A stretch of DNA of 64,000 nt from Amycolatopsis camponoti (GCF_902497555.1 NZ_CABVGP010000001.1:3204501-3268500), one strand, 5' to 3'. Positions 31,739 through 40,632 are shown, counted from the first letter of the stretch. Notes: a model not told the origin generated them from the sequence alone. A program made the numbers and translations.

Positions 31739-33646
31739 GTGAACGGGAAGACCACCACGACGGACACCGTCCGCCTGGGCCTGGTGATCGGCGCGCTCGG
31801 CGTCGTGTTCGGGGACATCGGCACCAGCCCGATCTACACGCTGCAGACGGTGTTCAGCCCCAGTGACCCGCATCCGGTCCCGGTGAGCGCGGACAACGTG
31901 TTCGGCGTGGTGTCGCTGATCTTCTGGTCGGTGATGATCATCGTGACCGTCACCTACGTGCTGCTGGCCATGCGCGCCGACAACGACGGCGAGGGCGGCA
32001 TCATGGCCCTCATCACCCAGCTGCGGCGCGTGCGCGAGCCGAGCGGGCGCCGGACCGCGCTGGTGCTGGCCGGGCTCGGCATCTTCGGCGCCGCCCTGTT
32101 CTTCGGCGACAGCATGATCACCCCGGCGATCTCGGTGCTGTCCGCGGTCGAGGGCCTCAAGCTCGTCTCGGACGACCTCGACGCCTGGATCGTGCCGATC
32201 ACCGCCGTGATCATCATCGGGCTGTTCCTGGTGCAGCGGCGCGGCACCGCGGCGGTCGGGCGGGCGTTCGGGCCCGTCATGATCGCGTGGTTCGGGGTGG
32301 TCGGCGCGTGCGGGATCGCCGGGATCGCCGGGCACCCGGAGATCCTGAAGGCGCTCTCGCCGACGTACGCGATCGGGTTCATGGCCGGGCACTTCGGCAT
32401 CGCGTTCTTCGCGCTGGCGGCGATCGTGCTGTCGGTCACCGGCGCCGAAGCGCTGTACGCCGACATGGGCCACTTCGGCCGGCGCGCGATCACCCGGGGC
32501 TGGTTGTTCCTGGTCCTGCCCGCCTGCGTGCTCAGCTACCTCGGGCAGGGCGCCCTGATCCTCGAGGACCCGGCGAACGTCAGCAGCCCGTTCTTCCTGC
32601 TCGTGCCGAGCTGGGGACGGCTGCCGATGGTGGTGCTGGCGACGGCGGCGACGGTGATCGCGTCGCAGGCGGTCATCACCGGCGCGTACTCGGTCGCCGC
32701 GCAGGCCGCCCAGCTCGGGTACCTGCCCCGGCTGCGGATCGCGCACACGTCGGAGACCGAGCGGGGCCAGATCTACGTTCCGTGGATCAACTGGCTGCTC
32801 CTGGTTTCGGTGCTGACGCTGGTCTTCGCGTTCCGCAGCTCGACGGCGCTGGCGTTCGCGTTCGGCATGGCGGTGACCGGCACGATCACCATCACGACGC
32901 TGCTGTTCTTCTACGTCGCCCGGACGCGGTGGGGGACGCCGGGCTGGCTGCTCGGTGCCGGCGCGGCCGTCCTGCTGACCGTGGACCTGCTGTTCGTCGC
33001 GGCCAACCTGACCAAGCTCGTGCACGGCGCGTGGCTGCCGCTGCTGATCGGTCTCACGGCGTTCACGATCATGACGACGTGGCAGCGCGGCCGCCGGATC
33101 GTCACGGCCGAGCGCGAACGTCGTGAGGGCCCGCTGCCGGAGTTCATCGAGGGACTGCACGAAACACCGGTGCAGCGGGTCCCGGGCACGGCGGTGTTCC
33201 TCAACCGCGGCGGCCGGACCGCCCCGCTGGCCCTGCGCGCGAACGCCGAGCACAACCACGTCCGGCACGAGCAGGTCGTGATCCTGTCGCTGGAGACCGA
33301 GCCGGTACCGCGGGTGCCGGCCGACGAGCGGGTGAGCGTCGCGGACCTCGGGCACGCCCACGACGGGATCGTGTTCGTCACCGCGCGGTACGGCTACATG
33401 GAGACCCCGGACGTCCCGGGCGCGCTGGCCCTGCTCGACCCGGCGCAGACCGAAGGCCGCCTGCGGCTGGACGAGGCGTCGTACTTCCTGTCCAAGATCG
33501 AGCTCCAGCGCGGCCCCGAGCCGACGATGGCGGCCTGGCGCAAGCGCCTGTTCATCGCGACGTCGTACATCACGGCGGACGCGGCGGAGTACTTCGGCCT
33601 GCCCCGGGACCGCACGGTGATCATGGGCTCCCACGTCGACGTCTAG
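31739..33646 (+). CDS. kup: Kup-family potassium uptake transporter
   Basis: 635 aa from GTG at 31739, preceded by GAGGAGGAG (31727-31735); an earlier GTG at 31715 has no RBS. The 12-TM core has the Kup signatures FGDIGTSPIYTLQTVF and DNDGEGGIMAL, and a C-terminal cytoplasmic beta-rich domain of ~190 residues ending ...RTVIMGSHVDV. It imports K+ with H+. The stop TAG lies in the CTAG target site of the adjacent IS481 element. No c-di-AMP (ydaO-type) leader was seen upstream. Confidence 0.93.
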   Translation: MNGKTTTTDTVRLGLVIGALGVVFGDIGTSPIYTLQTVFSPSDPHPVPVSADNVFGVVSLIFWSVMIIVTVTYVLLAMRADNDGEGGIMALITQLRRVREPSGRRTALVLAGLGIFGAALFFGDSMITPAISVLSAVEGLKLVSDDLDAWIVPITAVIIIGLFLVQRRGTAAVGRAFGPVMIAWFGVVGACGIAGIAGHPEILKALSPTYAIGFMAGHFGIAFFALAAIVLSVTGAEALYADMGHFGRRAITRGWLFLVLPACVLSYLGQGALILEDPANVSSPFFLLVPSWGRLPMVVLATAATVIASQAVITGAYSVAAQAAQLGYLPRLRIAHTSETERGQIYVPWINWLLLVSVLTLVFAFRSSTALAFAFGMAVTGTITITTLLFFYVARTRWGTPGWLLGAGAAVLLTVDLLFVAANLTKLVHGAWLPLLIGLTAFTIMTTWQRGRRIVTAERERREGPLPEFIEGLHETPVQRVPGTAVFLNRGGRTAPLALRANAEHNHVRHEQVVILSLETEPVPRVPADERVSVADLGHAHDGIVFVTARYGYMETPDVPGALALLDPAQTEGRLRLDEASYFLSKIELQRGPEPTMAAWRKRLFIATSYITADAAEYFGLPRDRTVIMGSHVDV

Positions 33647-33647
33647 A
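33642..33647. repeat. target-site duplication, left (TCTAGA)
   Basis: Six-base TCTAGA repeated at 34768-34773; matches the NCTAGN target preference and 6-bp duplication of IS481-type elements. Contains the kup stop. Confidence 0.9.
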
Positions 33648-34643
33648 TGTGATGTCCGGGGAGGTTGGTCAGCCGGGTGACCGGCGGCTTGCCGCCGGTT
33701 GAGCTGTGGGGTCGATGATGATTGTAGAAGTGCAGCCACCCCGGTAACGCGGCCCGCCGCAGGGTTTCCGACGGATAGAAACGGGCATAGGCCCAGCCCT
33801 CGGCCAACGTGCGGTGAAACCGTTCGATCTTGCCGTTGGTCTGCGGCCGGTAAGGCCGAGTCCGTTTCGGAGTGATCCCCAGCTCGAGGCAGGTATCGCG
33901 CCAGGCATGAGACCGGTAGGCCGACCCGTTGTCCGAGAGCACCCGCTCGACGGCGACGCCGCGGGCAGCGAACCAGGCCACGGCCCGGCGCAGCACTGCG
34001 GTGGCGGTAACAGCGGTTTCGTCGGCGTGGATCTCGGCGTAGGCGACGCGGGAATGGTCGTCGAGCACCGTGTGCACGAACCCGGTCCCGATCTTGGGGT
34101 TGCGGTAGGCGTTGCGGGGCTTGCCCGGCGTCGCGGCCCGGTTGCGGTCACCTTGAGCGCGTCCGACGTAGCGCCAGCCGCCGCCGTCGGGGATGTTGCC
34201 GAACTTGGTGACATCGACATGGATCAGCGACCCGGGATGGTCGTGTTCGCAGCGGCGCAGCGGCGCAGCGGCTCGCCGGTGACCCGGTCGATGCGGGAGA
34301 GCCGGTTGATCCGGCATCGCACCAGCACCGCGTGCACCGTGGATGCGGGCAGGCCGAGCCGGCCGGCGATCTGGACCGGGCCCAGCCGCTTGCGCCACCG
34401 CAACCGCACGATCGCCCGCACCAGGTGCTCGGGTGTGCGGGTCGGGCTGCGGCGGGGACGGCAGCTGCGATCAGCCATGCCGGCCACGCCTTCGGCTCGG
34501 TAGCGGGCGGCCCATTTCGCGGCGGTTTTGGCGGCGACCATGAACATCTTCGCTGCTGAGGTGCAGGTCCAGCCTTGCTCGACGATCAGGCGGGCCAGGC
34601 GCAGCCGGGTGCGTGGGGTCAGGGTGGCGTTAGGGTGGGACAC
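33643..34643 (-). pseudogene. IS481-family transposase, frameshifted by an 8-bp repeat
   Basis: Two overlapping frames: N-terminal (34643 to 34224, HTH LARLIVEQGWTCTSAAKMFMVA) and C-terminal (to 33643) with DDE-type residues in IHVDVTKFG, VLSDNGSAY and NGKIERFHRT. At 34249-34272 the 8-mer GCAGCGGC occurs three times in tandem; deleting one copy joins the frames into a 330-aa transposase (993 bp). GTG start; the SD lies in a hairpin (34644-34703). The stop codon is supplied by the target CTAG outside the element. Probably inactive as it stands. Confidence 0.9.
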
Positions 34644-34767
34644 GAAGGCCTCCGGTCGGTGAAGCGGTTCCTAGACAGCTCCACTTCACAACCGGAGGCC
34701 TTCACCTGTCAGCACGACAGGCCGCCGCTGGTCACCTCAACTCGGGACAACGTCCCTGGACATCACA
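33648..34767. mobile_element. IS481-family insertion sequence, 1120 bp
   Basis: Ends are inverted repeats: left TGTGATGTCCGGGGAGGTTG, right (complement) TGTGATGTCCAGGGACGTTG, 18 of 20 identical, with a further GGTGACC match inside. Flanked by TCTAGA direct repeats. It carries one transposase gene on the minus strand, now frameshifted. It lies exactly between kup and a histidine kinase. Confidence 0.95.
34644..34703 (-). promoter_or_regulatory. hairpin hiding the transposase RBS
   Basis: GAAGGCCTCCGGT (34644-34656) and ACCGGAGGCCTTC (34691-34703) form a perfect 13-bp stem with a 34-base loop. The transposase SD (CCGGAGG, minus strand) is inside the stem just upstream of the GTG. Read-through transcripts from outside would fold and block translation, a known device in other IS families. 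Confidence 0.75.
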
Positions 34768-34773
34768 TCTAGA
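34768..34773. repeat. target-site duplication, right (TCTAGA)
   Basis: Second copy of the 6-bp target; its CTA (34769-34771) is the complement of the histidine kinase stop codon. Confidence 0.9.
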
Positions 34774-36205
34774 GCAGCGGCAAAGCCAGCCGGAAGCAGG
34801 CGCCTTCGCCGAGGGCAGTCTCCAGTTCGACGTCGCCGCCGTGCGCCCGGGCCAAAGACCGGGCGATCGACAACCCCAAGCCCGCGTCCGCGCCGCCCGT
34901 TCGGGTCCGGGACCGGTCGGCGCGGTAGAAGCGGTTGAACACCTTCTCCGCCTGCTCGGCCGTCATCCCCGGACCGTCGTCCACCACCTCGAGCACCGCG
35001 CGGCCGTCGGCCGTGCCCACACCGATGCGGACGGGGGTGCCCGGCGGGGTGTGCGCCGCCGCGTTTCCCACCAGGTTCGTGACCACCTGGCGCAGCCGGG
35101 CTTCGTCCGCGTCGACCGGGGCCGGGCCCGGTGGTCCGGCTCCGCCCGGCCCGGTCAGGGAAATCTCGCGGGAAGGATCCAGCGCCCGGAGGTCGTGGCG
35201 CGCGTCGCCGGCGAGGGTGCGCAGGTCCATCGGGGCCCGGTCGAGCTGGTCCTCGGGTGCGTCGTCGAGCTGGGCGAGCAGCAGCAGGTCCTCGGTGAGC
35301 GCGGTGAGCCGGGTGGCTTCGCGGTCGATGCGGCGCATCGCGTCGTCCACATCGGACGCTCCGGTCAGCGCCCCCATCCGGTAGAGCTCCGTCGACCCCT
35401 TGATCCCGAACAGTGGCGTCCGCAGCTCGTGGCTGACGTCCGCCACGAACGTGCGCATCCGCACCTCGGACGCCGCCCGGTCGGCGAACGCCTCCTCCAG
35501 CTGGCCGAGCATGGTGTTGAGCGACGCCGCGAGGTGCCCGATCTCCGTGCCGGGCGAGGCGAGACCGGGGACGCGCCGGGTGAGGTCGCCGCCGGCGATG
35601 GCGGCCGCCGTGTGCTCGATCCGGCGCAGCGGCCGCAAGCCCCGGCCGAGCGCGAACCAGCCGGCGGCGGTCAGCACGACGAGCAGGCCGGCGCCGGTGA
35701 CCAGGCTGCTCACCCGCAGCTGGGTGATCGTGGCGTCGGCTTCGGCGAGCGGCGCGGCCGAAACCACCGTCCCGCCCCAGCGGACGGCCCGGAGCGCGAC
35801 GGCACGCCAGCGCTGTGACCCGTCGGCGGCGTCCAGGTCGACGGCCGTCCCGTCGGCGGGGACCGTGCGCAGCGCGTCGGACGGCGGCAGTGCCGCGCCG
35901 GGCACCCGCGAGGAGTGCAGGCCGCCCACCACCGCGCCGCCGGTGTCGAGGTAGACGACGTACGGCGTGCCGAACAGGCCGAGCGCGGGGTCGAGGAGGT
36001 CCGGCCGCACCGTGGGGTTCTCGGCGGGCGGCGGGCCCGCGGCGCGCGAGATGAGCTCGGTCATCGACCGCAGCTGGCCGTCGAGCCGGTCGAGCTGGAA
36101 GCGCTCCAGCCGACCGGAAACCAGCGTGCTGACGAGGGTCAAGCCGGCCAGCAGGAGACCCGCGGTGAGCAGGAGCAGCCGGGCGCGCAGCGACAGCCGC
36201 CTCAC
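34769..36205 (-). CDS. sensor histidine kinase (OmpR-type partner)
   Basis: 478 aa from GTG overlapping the response-regulator stop (GTGA). Two membrane segments (~8-28 and ~178-198) bracket an extracytoplasmic sensor of ~145 residues. Then HAMP (GGDLTRRVPGLASPGTEIGHLAASLNTM), phosphoacceptor FVADVSHELRTPL, N box NLVGNAAAH, and G boxes DDGPGM, GGADAGLGLSI. Last gene of a five-gene minus-strand operon. Its stop codon falls in the IS481 target site. Confidence 0.93.
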   Translation of the reverse strand: MRRLSLRARLLLLTAGLLLAGLTLVSTLVSGRLERFQLDRLDGQLRSMTELISRAAGPPPAENPTVRPDLLDPALGLFGTPYVVYLDTGGAVVGGLHSSRVPGAALPPSDALRTVPADGTAVDLDAADGSQRWRAVALRAVRWGGTVVSAAPLAEADATITQLRVSSLVTGAGLLVVLTAAGWFALGRGLRPLRRIEHTAAAIAGGDLTRRVPGLASPGTEIGHLAASLNTMLGQLEEAFADRAASEVRMRTFVADVSHELRTPLFGIKGSTELYRMGALTGASDVDDAMRRIDREATRLTALTEDLLLLAQLDDAPEDQLDRAPMDLRTLAGDARHDLRALDPSREISLTGPGGAGPPGPAPVDADEARLRQVVTNLVGNAAAHTPPGTPVRIGVGTADGRAVLEVVDDGPGMTAEQAEKVFNRFYRADRSRTRTGGADAGLGLSIARSLARAHGGDVELETALGEGACFRLALPLL

Positions 36206-36885
36206 CGCCGGGGCTCCCGCAGCACGTAGCCGACGCCGTGCACGGTGTGGATCAGCTTCGGCTCCTCGGTGTCCACTTTCCGGCGCAGGTAAGAGATGTA
36301 GGTGTCGACGATGCTGGCGTCCCCGCCGAAGTCGTCGCGCCACACGCGGTCGAGGATCTGCGCCTTCGACACCACGCGGCCGGCGTTCTCCAGCAGGTAG
36401 CGCAGCAGCCGGAACTCGGTGGCGGACACGCGCACGGGCCGCCCCGCCCGCGTCACCTGGTGGCCTTCGGCGTCGAGGGCGAGGGTGCCCACCGCCAGCA
36501 CGTCGGCCGGGTGCCCCGAGGTCCGGCGGAGGATCGCGCGGATCCGCGCGATCAGCTCCGCCAGGTCGAACGGCTTCGTGACGTAGTCGTCGGCGCCGAG
36601 GGACAGGCCGGTGACCTTGTCGGCCTGCCCGTCCCGCGCGGTGAGGAACAGGACGGGCACCGGGCGGTGCTGCTCGCGCAGCCGCCGGACCACCTCGAAG
36701 CCGTCCATGTCCGGCAGCATGACGTCCAGCAGCACCAGGTCGGGCGGCTCCTCGGTGGCCGCGGCGACGGCTTCTCCCGCCGTCGCCGCGGACGTCACCC
36801 GGAACCCGGCGAACCGGAGCGCGGCCGACAGCAGCTCGCGGACGGTGGCTTCGTCGTCGACCACCAGCAGCCGTTCGGCGCTCAT
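36202..36885 (-). CDS. OmpR-family response regulator
   Basis: 227 aa from ATG at 36885 (MSAERLLVVDDE), which overlaps the previous stop as ATGA; an ATG at 36894 is also possible. Receiver phosphosite D54 in LLDVMLPDMDG, switch region FLTARD and TKPF lysine; C-terminal winged helix RAGRPVRVSATEFRLLRYLLENAGRVVSK...YISYLRRKVD. It pairs with the downstream kinase. Three 6-bp repeats at helical spacing upstream of the operon are its probable binding site. Confidence 0.94.
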   Translation of the reverse strand: MSAERLLVVDDEATVRELLSAALRFAGFRVTSAATAGEAVAAATEEPPDLVLLDVMLPDMDGFEVVRRLREQHRPVPVLFLTARDGQADKVTGLSLGADDYVTKPFDLAELIARIRAILRRTSGHPADVLAVGTLALDAEGHQVTRAGRPVRVSATEFRLLRYLLENAGRVVSKAQILDRVWRDDFGGDASIVDTYISYLRRKVDTEEPKLIHTVHGVGYVLREPRR

Positions 36886-37928
36886 CGCTTCCATGCCCGC
36901 GAGGATACGGAGATCGCGCCGGCGAGCAGGCTGCCCGCGAACCCGGCGAGCGCGCCGGCCGCGAGCGCGAGCAGCGGGTTCGCGGTGAGCCGCACGTCCA
37001 GGACCGGCACCGAGAAGCCGAACGCGGCCACCGAGACGTCGGCCGAAACGCGCGAGAGCAGCGTCATGACGACCGCCACGCCACCCGCCACCGCGCCGAC
37101 GACCGCCGCCCGGCGCAGCGGGTCACCGCGGCGGACGACGAGGACGAGCACGGAGACCAGCAGGAGCGCGCCCGACACCCAGGGGCCGGGCGTGAAGTGC
37201 CCGAAATCCGGCACACAGGGGAGCGCGGGGGCCACCGTCCACGGCACCCCGAGTCCCAGCAGCACGGCCCCGGTCACCAGCTGGGGGAGGACGAGCAGGA
37301 CCCCGCCGGCGGCCGCGGCGCCACCGAACGCCCCCGCGGCGGCTGTACCTCCGACGACGAGTACGGCCAGCGGCCACCGCAGCACCCGAAAACCCGTTGC
37401 CACGGAAAGAAATCGCGTCGCCAGCCAGCACGCGCCGACGACGGCGAGGGCCAGGATCGCCGCACCCAGGGCCGCGGGGCCGACCGCGACCGAGAACCCG
37501 GCGTCCACCCGGCCGGGCACCGGGATTCCCGGCCCGGCGGAGACGCAGCCTCGCAGCCCGCCGGTGGTGGCTTCGGGCAGCTTTCCGTTCGCCAGTGCGG
37601 CGATCCCGGCCACCCCGGCCGCGAAAGCCGGCACGGCCACCGCGCCGCGGACGAGCAGCTCGCCGTCACGCCGGCGCAGCAGCCACCCCAGAACCACCGC
37701 GCCCGCAAGGGAAACCCCGAGCGGGATCGCGTGCAGATCGCCCCGGACGGCGACCGGAAACCCGCCGGACGGAACCGCTTCGACGTCCACCGGCCCGCCC
37801 ACGGCGAGCGCCACGACCGCCGGGGTGAACCGGACGGCACCGAGCAGCGCCAGGCCGGCCGCCGCGACCCCCGCCATCGCGAGCAGCGCGGCGACGGCGG
37901 CGGCCAGGCCCCGGACCACCTCCCGCAT
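36882..37928 (-). CDS. polytopic membrane protein (streptophobe-like)
   Basis: 348 aa with about eight hydrophobic segments rich in Ala, Val and Gly, separated by short loops, no ATP-binding or catalytic motif. The N-terminal pattern (VRGLAAAVAALLAMAGVAAAGLALLGA, then VVALAVGGPV) resembles the actinobacterial streptophobe family. ATG at 37928 overlaps the permease stop, and its stop overlaps the response-regulator start, so it is translated with both. It may be an ABC accessory subunit or a second permease. Confidence 0.6.
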   Translation of the reverse strand: MREVVRGLAAAVAALLAMAGVAAAGLALLGAVRFTPAVVALAVGGPVDVEAVPSGGFPVAVRGDLHAIPLGVSLAGAVVLGWLLRRRDGELLVRGAVAVPAFAAGVAGIAALANGKLPEATTGGLRGCVSAGPGIPVPGRVDAGFSVAVGPAALGAAILALAVVGACWLATRFLSVATGFRVLRWPLAVLVVGGTAAAGAFGGAAAAGGVLLVLPQLVTGAVLLGLGVPWTVAPALPCVPDFGHFTPGPWVSGALLLVSVLVLVVRRGDPLRRAAVVGAVAGGVAVVMTLLSRVSADVSVAAFGFSVPVLDVRLTANPLLALAAGALAGFAGSLLAGAISVSSRAWKR

Positions 37929-38689
37929 CAGACGTCCCGGCGCCGGAACACCGCGAACGCGACGGCCAGCACGACCGCGACGCCCGCGCACATCCCGGCC
38001 AGGTTCAGCCAGGGGTGCGGGAAGTCCGGGTCGGGGACCGTCTTGAGGATCGCCGACGCGCCGAGCGTCGGCCAGTAGAAGAACAGCTCGCGCAGCCACG
38101 ACGGGAAGAGACCCGCGAGGGCGGGCACCAGGAAGACGATCCCGACGAGCGTGGCGAGCGCCCCCGCGGTGGCCCGCATGAGCGTGCCGAGCCCGGCCGC
38201 GAGCAGCGCGATCGCCGCGAGGTAGAGCCCGCCGCCCGTCACGGCGGAAAGCACACCCGGATCGCCGAACCGCGCGTGCGGCAGGTCCTGCGCCGCCAAC
38301 ACGGTCTGGCCGAGGAAGAAGGCGCCGAACATCAGGGCCTGACCCGCCACCACGGCGACTCCGACGGCCACCACGACCTTCGCCGCCAGCAGCCGGTGCC
38401 GCCGGGGCGTGGCGATCAGGGACGTCTGCATGAGCCCCGTGGCGTGCTCGGACGTGACGACCAGGATGCCCAGCACGCCGATGATCAGCTGCGCCACGAT
38501 GTACGACGTCAGGCTGCGGTTGGTGGGGTCCCAGGCTTGCGGGTCCTCGGCGTACGTCTTCGCGGCGGAGTTCATGGCCAGGGCGGTGATGCCGAGCCCG
38601 ACCCCGAAGAGGCACACCAGGGTGTACCAGGTCGAGCGCAGGCTGCGGAGCTTGATCCACTCCGCGTGGACCGAGTGTGCGAAAGTCAC
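37928..38689 (-). CDS. ABC-2-type transporter permease
   Basis: 253 aa from GTG at 38689, overlapping the ATPase stop (GTGA). Six membrane segments; N-terminal HAEWIKLRSLRSTWYTL is the ABC-2 amphipathic start and EHATGLMQTSLIATPRRHRLLAAK the conserved first cytoplasmic loop. With the adjacent ATPase it forms an exporter, by context of a peptide or antibiotic sensed by the downstream two-component system. Confidence 0.9.
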   Translation of the reverse strand: MTFAHSVHAEWIKLRSLRSTWYTLVCLFGVGLGITALAMNSAAKTYAEDPQAWDPTNRSLTSYIVAQLIIGVLGILVVTSEHATGLMQTSLIATPRRHRLLAAKVVVAVGVAVVAGQALMFGAFFLGQTVLAAQDLPHARFGDPGVLSAVTGGGLYLAAIALLAAGLGTLMRATAGALATLVGIVFLVPALAGLFPSWLRELFFYWPTLGASAILKTVPDPDFPHPWLNLAGMCAGVAVVLAVAFAVFRRRDV

Positions 38690-39591
38690 GCGGAGGCTCC
38701 CTCGTACTCGACGCTGTCCTTGGTCAGCTCCATGAAGGCGTCTTCGAGCGAGACGCGCTGCGGGGTGAGCTCGGCGAGCGCGACGCCGTGGTAGGCGGCG
38801 AGCTTGCCGATCTCCCCGCTCGTCAGGCCGGAGACGACGAGCGAGGCCTCGACGCCTTCGCGCACGGTGGCGCCGGCGGTGACGAGCAGCCGGGCGAAGC
38901 CGGCGTCCGGCGTGCGGACGAGCACGGTGCCTTCGCCGCGCACGAGCTCGCTCACGGCGGTGTCGGCGACGAGCCGCCCGCGCCCGATGACGACCAGGTG
39001 GTCGGCGGTCTGCGCCATCTCGCTCATCAGGTGGCTGGACACCAGCACGGCCCGGCCTTCGCGGGCGAGGGAGCGCATGAAGTCGCGGATCCACCGGATG
39101 CCTTCGGGGTCGAGCCCGTTCACCGGCTCGTCGAAGATCAGCACGCGCGGGTCGCCGAGCAGCGCCGCCGCGATGCCGAGGCGCTGCCGCATGCCGAGGG
39201 AGAACCCGCCCGCCCGCTTGCCGGCCACGCCCTCCAGCCCGGTCCGGGCGAGCACCTCGCCGACCCGGCGCCGCGGGAGCCCGTTGCTCACCGCGAGCGC
39301 CAGCAGGTGATCGTAGGCTTTCCGGCCACCGTGGACGGCCCCCGCGTCGAGCAGGGCGCCGACCTCGGTGAGCGGCACGGGAAGGTCGCGGTAGCGGCGG
39401 CCGCCGACCGTGACGGACCCGCGGGTCGGGGCGGCGAGGCCGAGGATCATCTTCATGGTCGTGGACTTGCCGGCCCCGTTCGGCCCGAGGAACCCGGTCA
39501 CCTGCCCGGGTGCGACGGTGAACGACAGGTCGTCCACGACGGTGTCGGGGCCGTACCGCTTGGTCAGGCCGCGGATTTCGATGGTGGTCAT
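38686..39591 (-). CDS. ABC transporter ATP-binding protein
   Basis: 301 aa. Walker A GPNGAGKST, Q loop, signature FSLGMRQRLGIA (variant of LSGGQ), Walker B VLIFDEPVNGLDPEG and switch His in VSSHLMSEM. Type typical of bacitracin/lantibiotic-type exporters (BcrA-like). First gene of the operon; upstream (39626-39652) lie three CTGGGA repeats spaced 10-11 bp. Confidence 0.95.
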   Translation of the reverse strand: MTTIEIRGLTKRYGPDTVVDDLSFTVAPGQVTGFLGPNGAGKSTTMKMILGLAAPTRGSVTVGGRRYRDLPVPLTEVGALLDAGAVHGGRKAYDHLLALAVSNGLPRRRVGEVLARTGLEGVAGKRAGGFSLGMRQRLGIAAALLGDPRVLIFDEPVNGLDPEGIRWIRDFMRSLAREGRAVLVSSHLMSEMAQTADHLVVIGRGRLVADTAVSELVRGEGTVLVRTPDAGFARLLVTAGATVREGVEASLVVSGLTSGEIGKLAAYHGVALAELTPQRVSLEDAFMELTKDSVEYEGASA

Positions 39592-39625
39592 GGCGGCGAG
39601 CCTGGCCCGCCCGCCTGGCCGGTTC

Positions 39626-39652
39626 CTGGGAGGTTCTGGGAGAACCCTGGGA
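39626..39652. promoter_or_regulatory. three direct repeats, candidate OmpR-regulator site
   Basis: CTGGGA at 39626-39631, 39636-39641 and 39647-39652 (10 and 11 bp apart), 35-61 bp upstream of the ABC ATPase start. Repeats one helical turn apart are the hallmark of PhoB/OmpR-type sites, so the operon's own regulator probably binds here. Confidence 0.65.
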
Positions 39653-39709
39653 AATCCGCCGCCGGACGTGGCTCCGGCCGCGTCGCTCTCCGGAAATCGA
39701 TCCCGTGGC

Positions 39710-40543
39710 TCAGGCGTCCGCGGGGTGGACGACGATGTCGCCGAGGCGCGTGCGGGCGTGGACCGTGACCCGGTCCGTGGACTCGCCCGCGTTGTCCGGC
39801 AGGGAGTTGCGCACCGTGCCCTTCGTGCTGTCCGCGTCCACCGACGCGGCGGTGCCTTCGGCGATGCCGACCTCGATGCCGCCGGCGGCGTTGGCCAGGT
39901 CCGCCCGGCCGCGGGTCATGCGCCCGATCCGGATCGGGCAGTTCGCGGCCTTGGCGAAGACACCGCCGTCGGCGCGGTCGACGGTGAAGCTGCCGCCGGA
40001 GCCGGTGAGGTCGACGTCGGAACGGGCGTGGCCGATCCACACCTGCCCGGTCGAACCCAGGTACCGCAGCGGACCGCCGGCCTCGCCGATCCGGACGCCG
40101 GCCGCGCCGCCGTCGAGCTCGGCGGCCCCGGCGACGTGTCCGATCGCGACCTCGCTGCCGGCCGACAGGCGGCCCCGCAGCGCGGCGACGTGGCCGAGGT
40201 TCACCCGCCCCGACGCCACGTCCAGCTCGCAGGCGCCGAGCGGGCCGTCGGCGTGCACGTCCGTCCAGGCCGTCTCCAGCACCAGCGCCGATCCGGCGGG
40301 CAGCTCGATCGTGATGGCCACCGAACCGCTCTTGGCGCCGGGCTTGTTCGTCTTGATCGACAGTTCTCCGGCGGCGAAGGCGACTTCGGTCTGCTCGGCC
40401 ACCTTCACGTCCGACTTGTTCGCGCTGTCGACGGGTTCGACCCGCACGACGGTGTCCGGGCGGTCGCCGGCGGCGATGCGCACGCGGGCGCCGGCGGTGG
40501 TCAGCGTGGCGGTGATCGGTTCCGGCGTGGTGAAGGTGGTCAT
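39710..40543 (-). CDS. DUF4097-family beta-helix protein
   Basis: 277 aa from ATG MTTFTTPEPITATL. The body is a series of short strands with polar turns (LDVASGRVNLGHVAALRGRLSAGSEVAIGHVAG), the DUF4097 right-handed beta-helix pattern seen in putative adhesins. No signal peptide. It is transcribed toward the ABC operon and stops 118 bp before it. Its RBS is AAGGGG. Role unknown; it is often found beside HTH regulators like the next gene upstream. Confidence 0.85.
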   Translation of the reverse strand: MTTFTTPEPITATLTTAGARVRIAAGDRPDTVVRVEPVDSANKSDVKVAEQTEVAFAAGELSIKTNKPGAKSGSVAITIELPAGSALVLETAWTDVHADGPLGACELDVASGRVNLGHVAALRGRLSAGSEVAIGHVAGAAELDGGAAGVRIGEAGGPLRYLGSTGQVWIGHARSDVDLTGSGGSFTVDRADGGVFAKAANCPIRIGRMTRGRADLANAAGGIEVGIAEGTAASVDADSTKGTVRNSLPDNAGESTDRVTVHARTRLGDIVVHPADA

Positions 40544-40632
40544 CGGGGTTCCCCTTGAGTGTGTCCTGCGGTGTGTGGTGATCACCTTCGCCGGGTGACC
40601 TGACACCGGGCTGACACCGTGATGACACCCGT

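Noticed and set aside
31550..33739. 729-codon open frame opposite kup
   Set aside because: Low-complexity Arg/Gln/Asp-rich translation typical of GC-rich antisense; kup on the other strand is a clear transporter.
39626..39652. CTGGGA repeats as a transposon end or CRISPR-like array
   Set aside because: Only three 6-bp units at helical spacing in a promoter zone; a regulator site explains them better.
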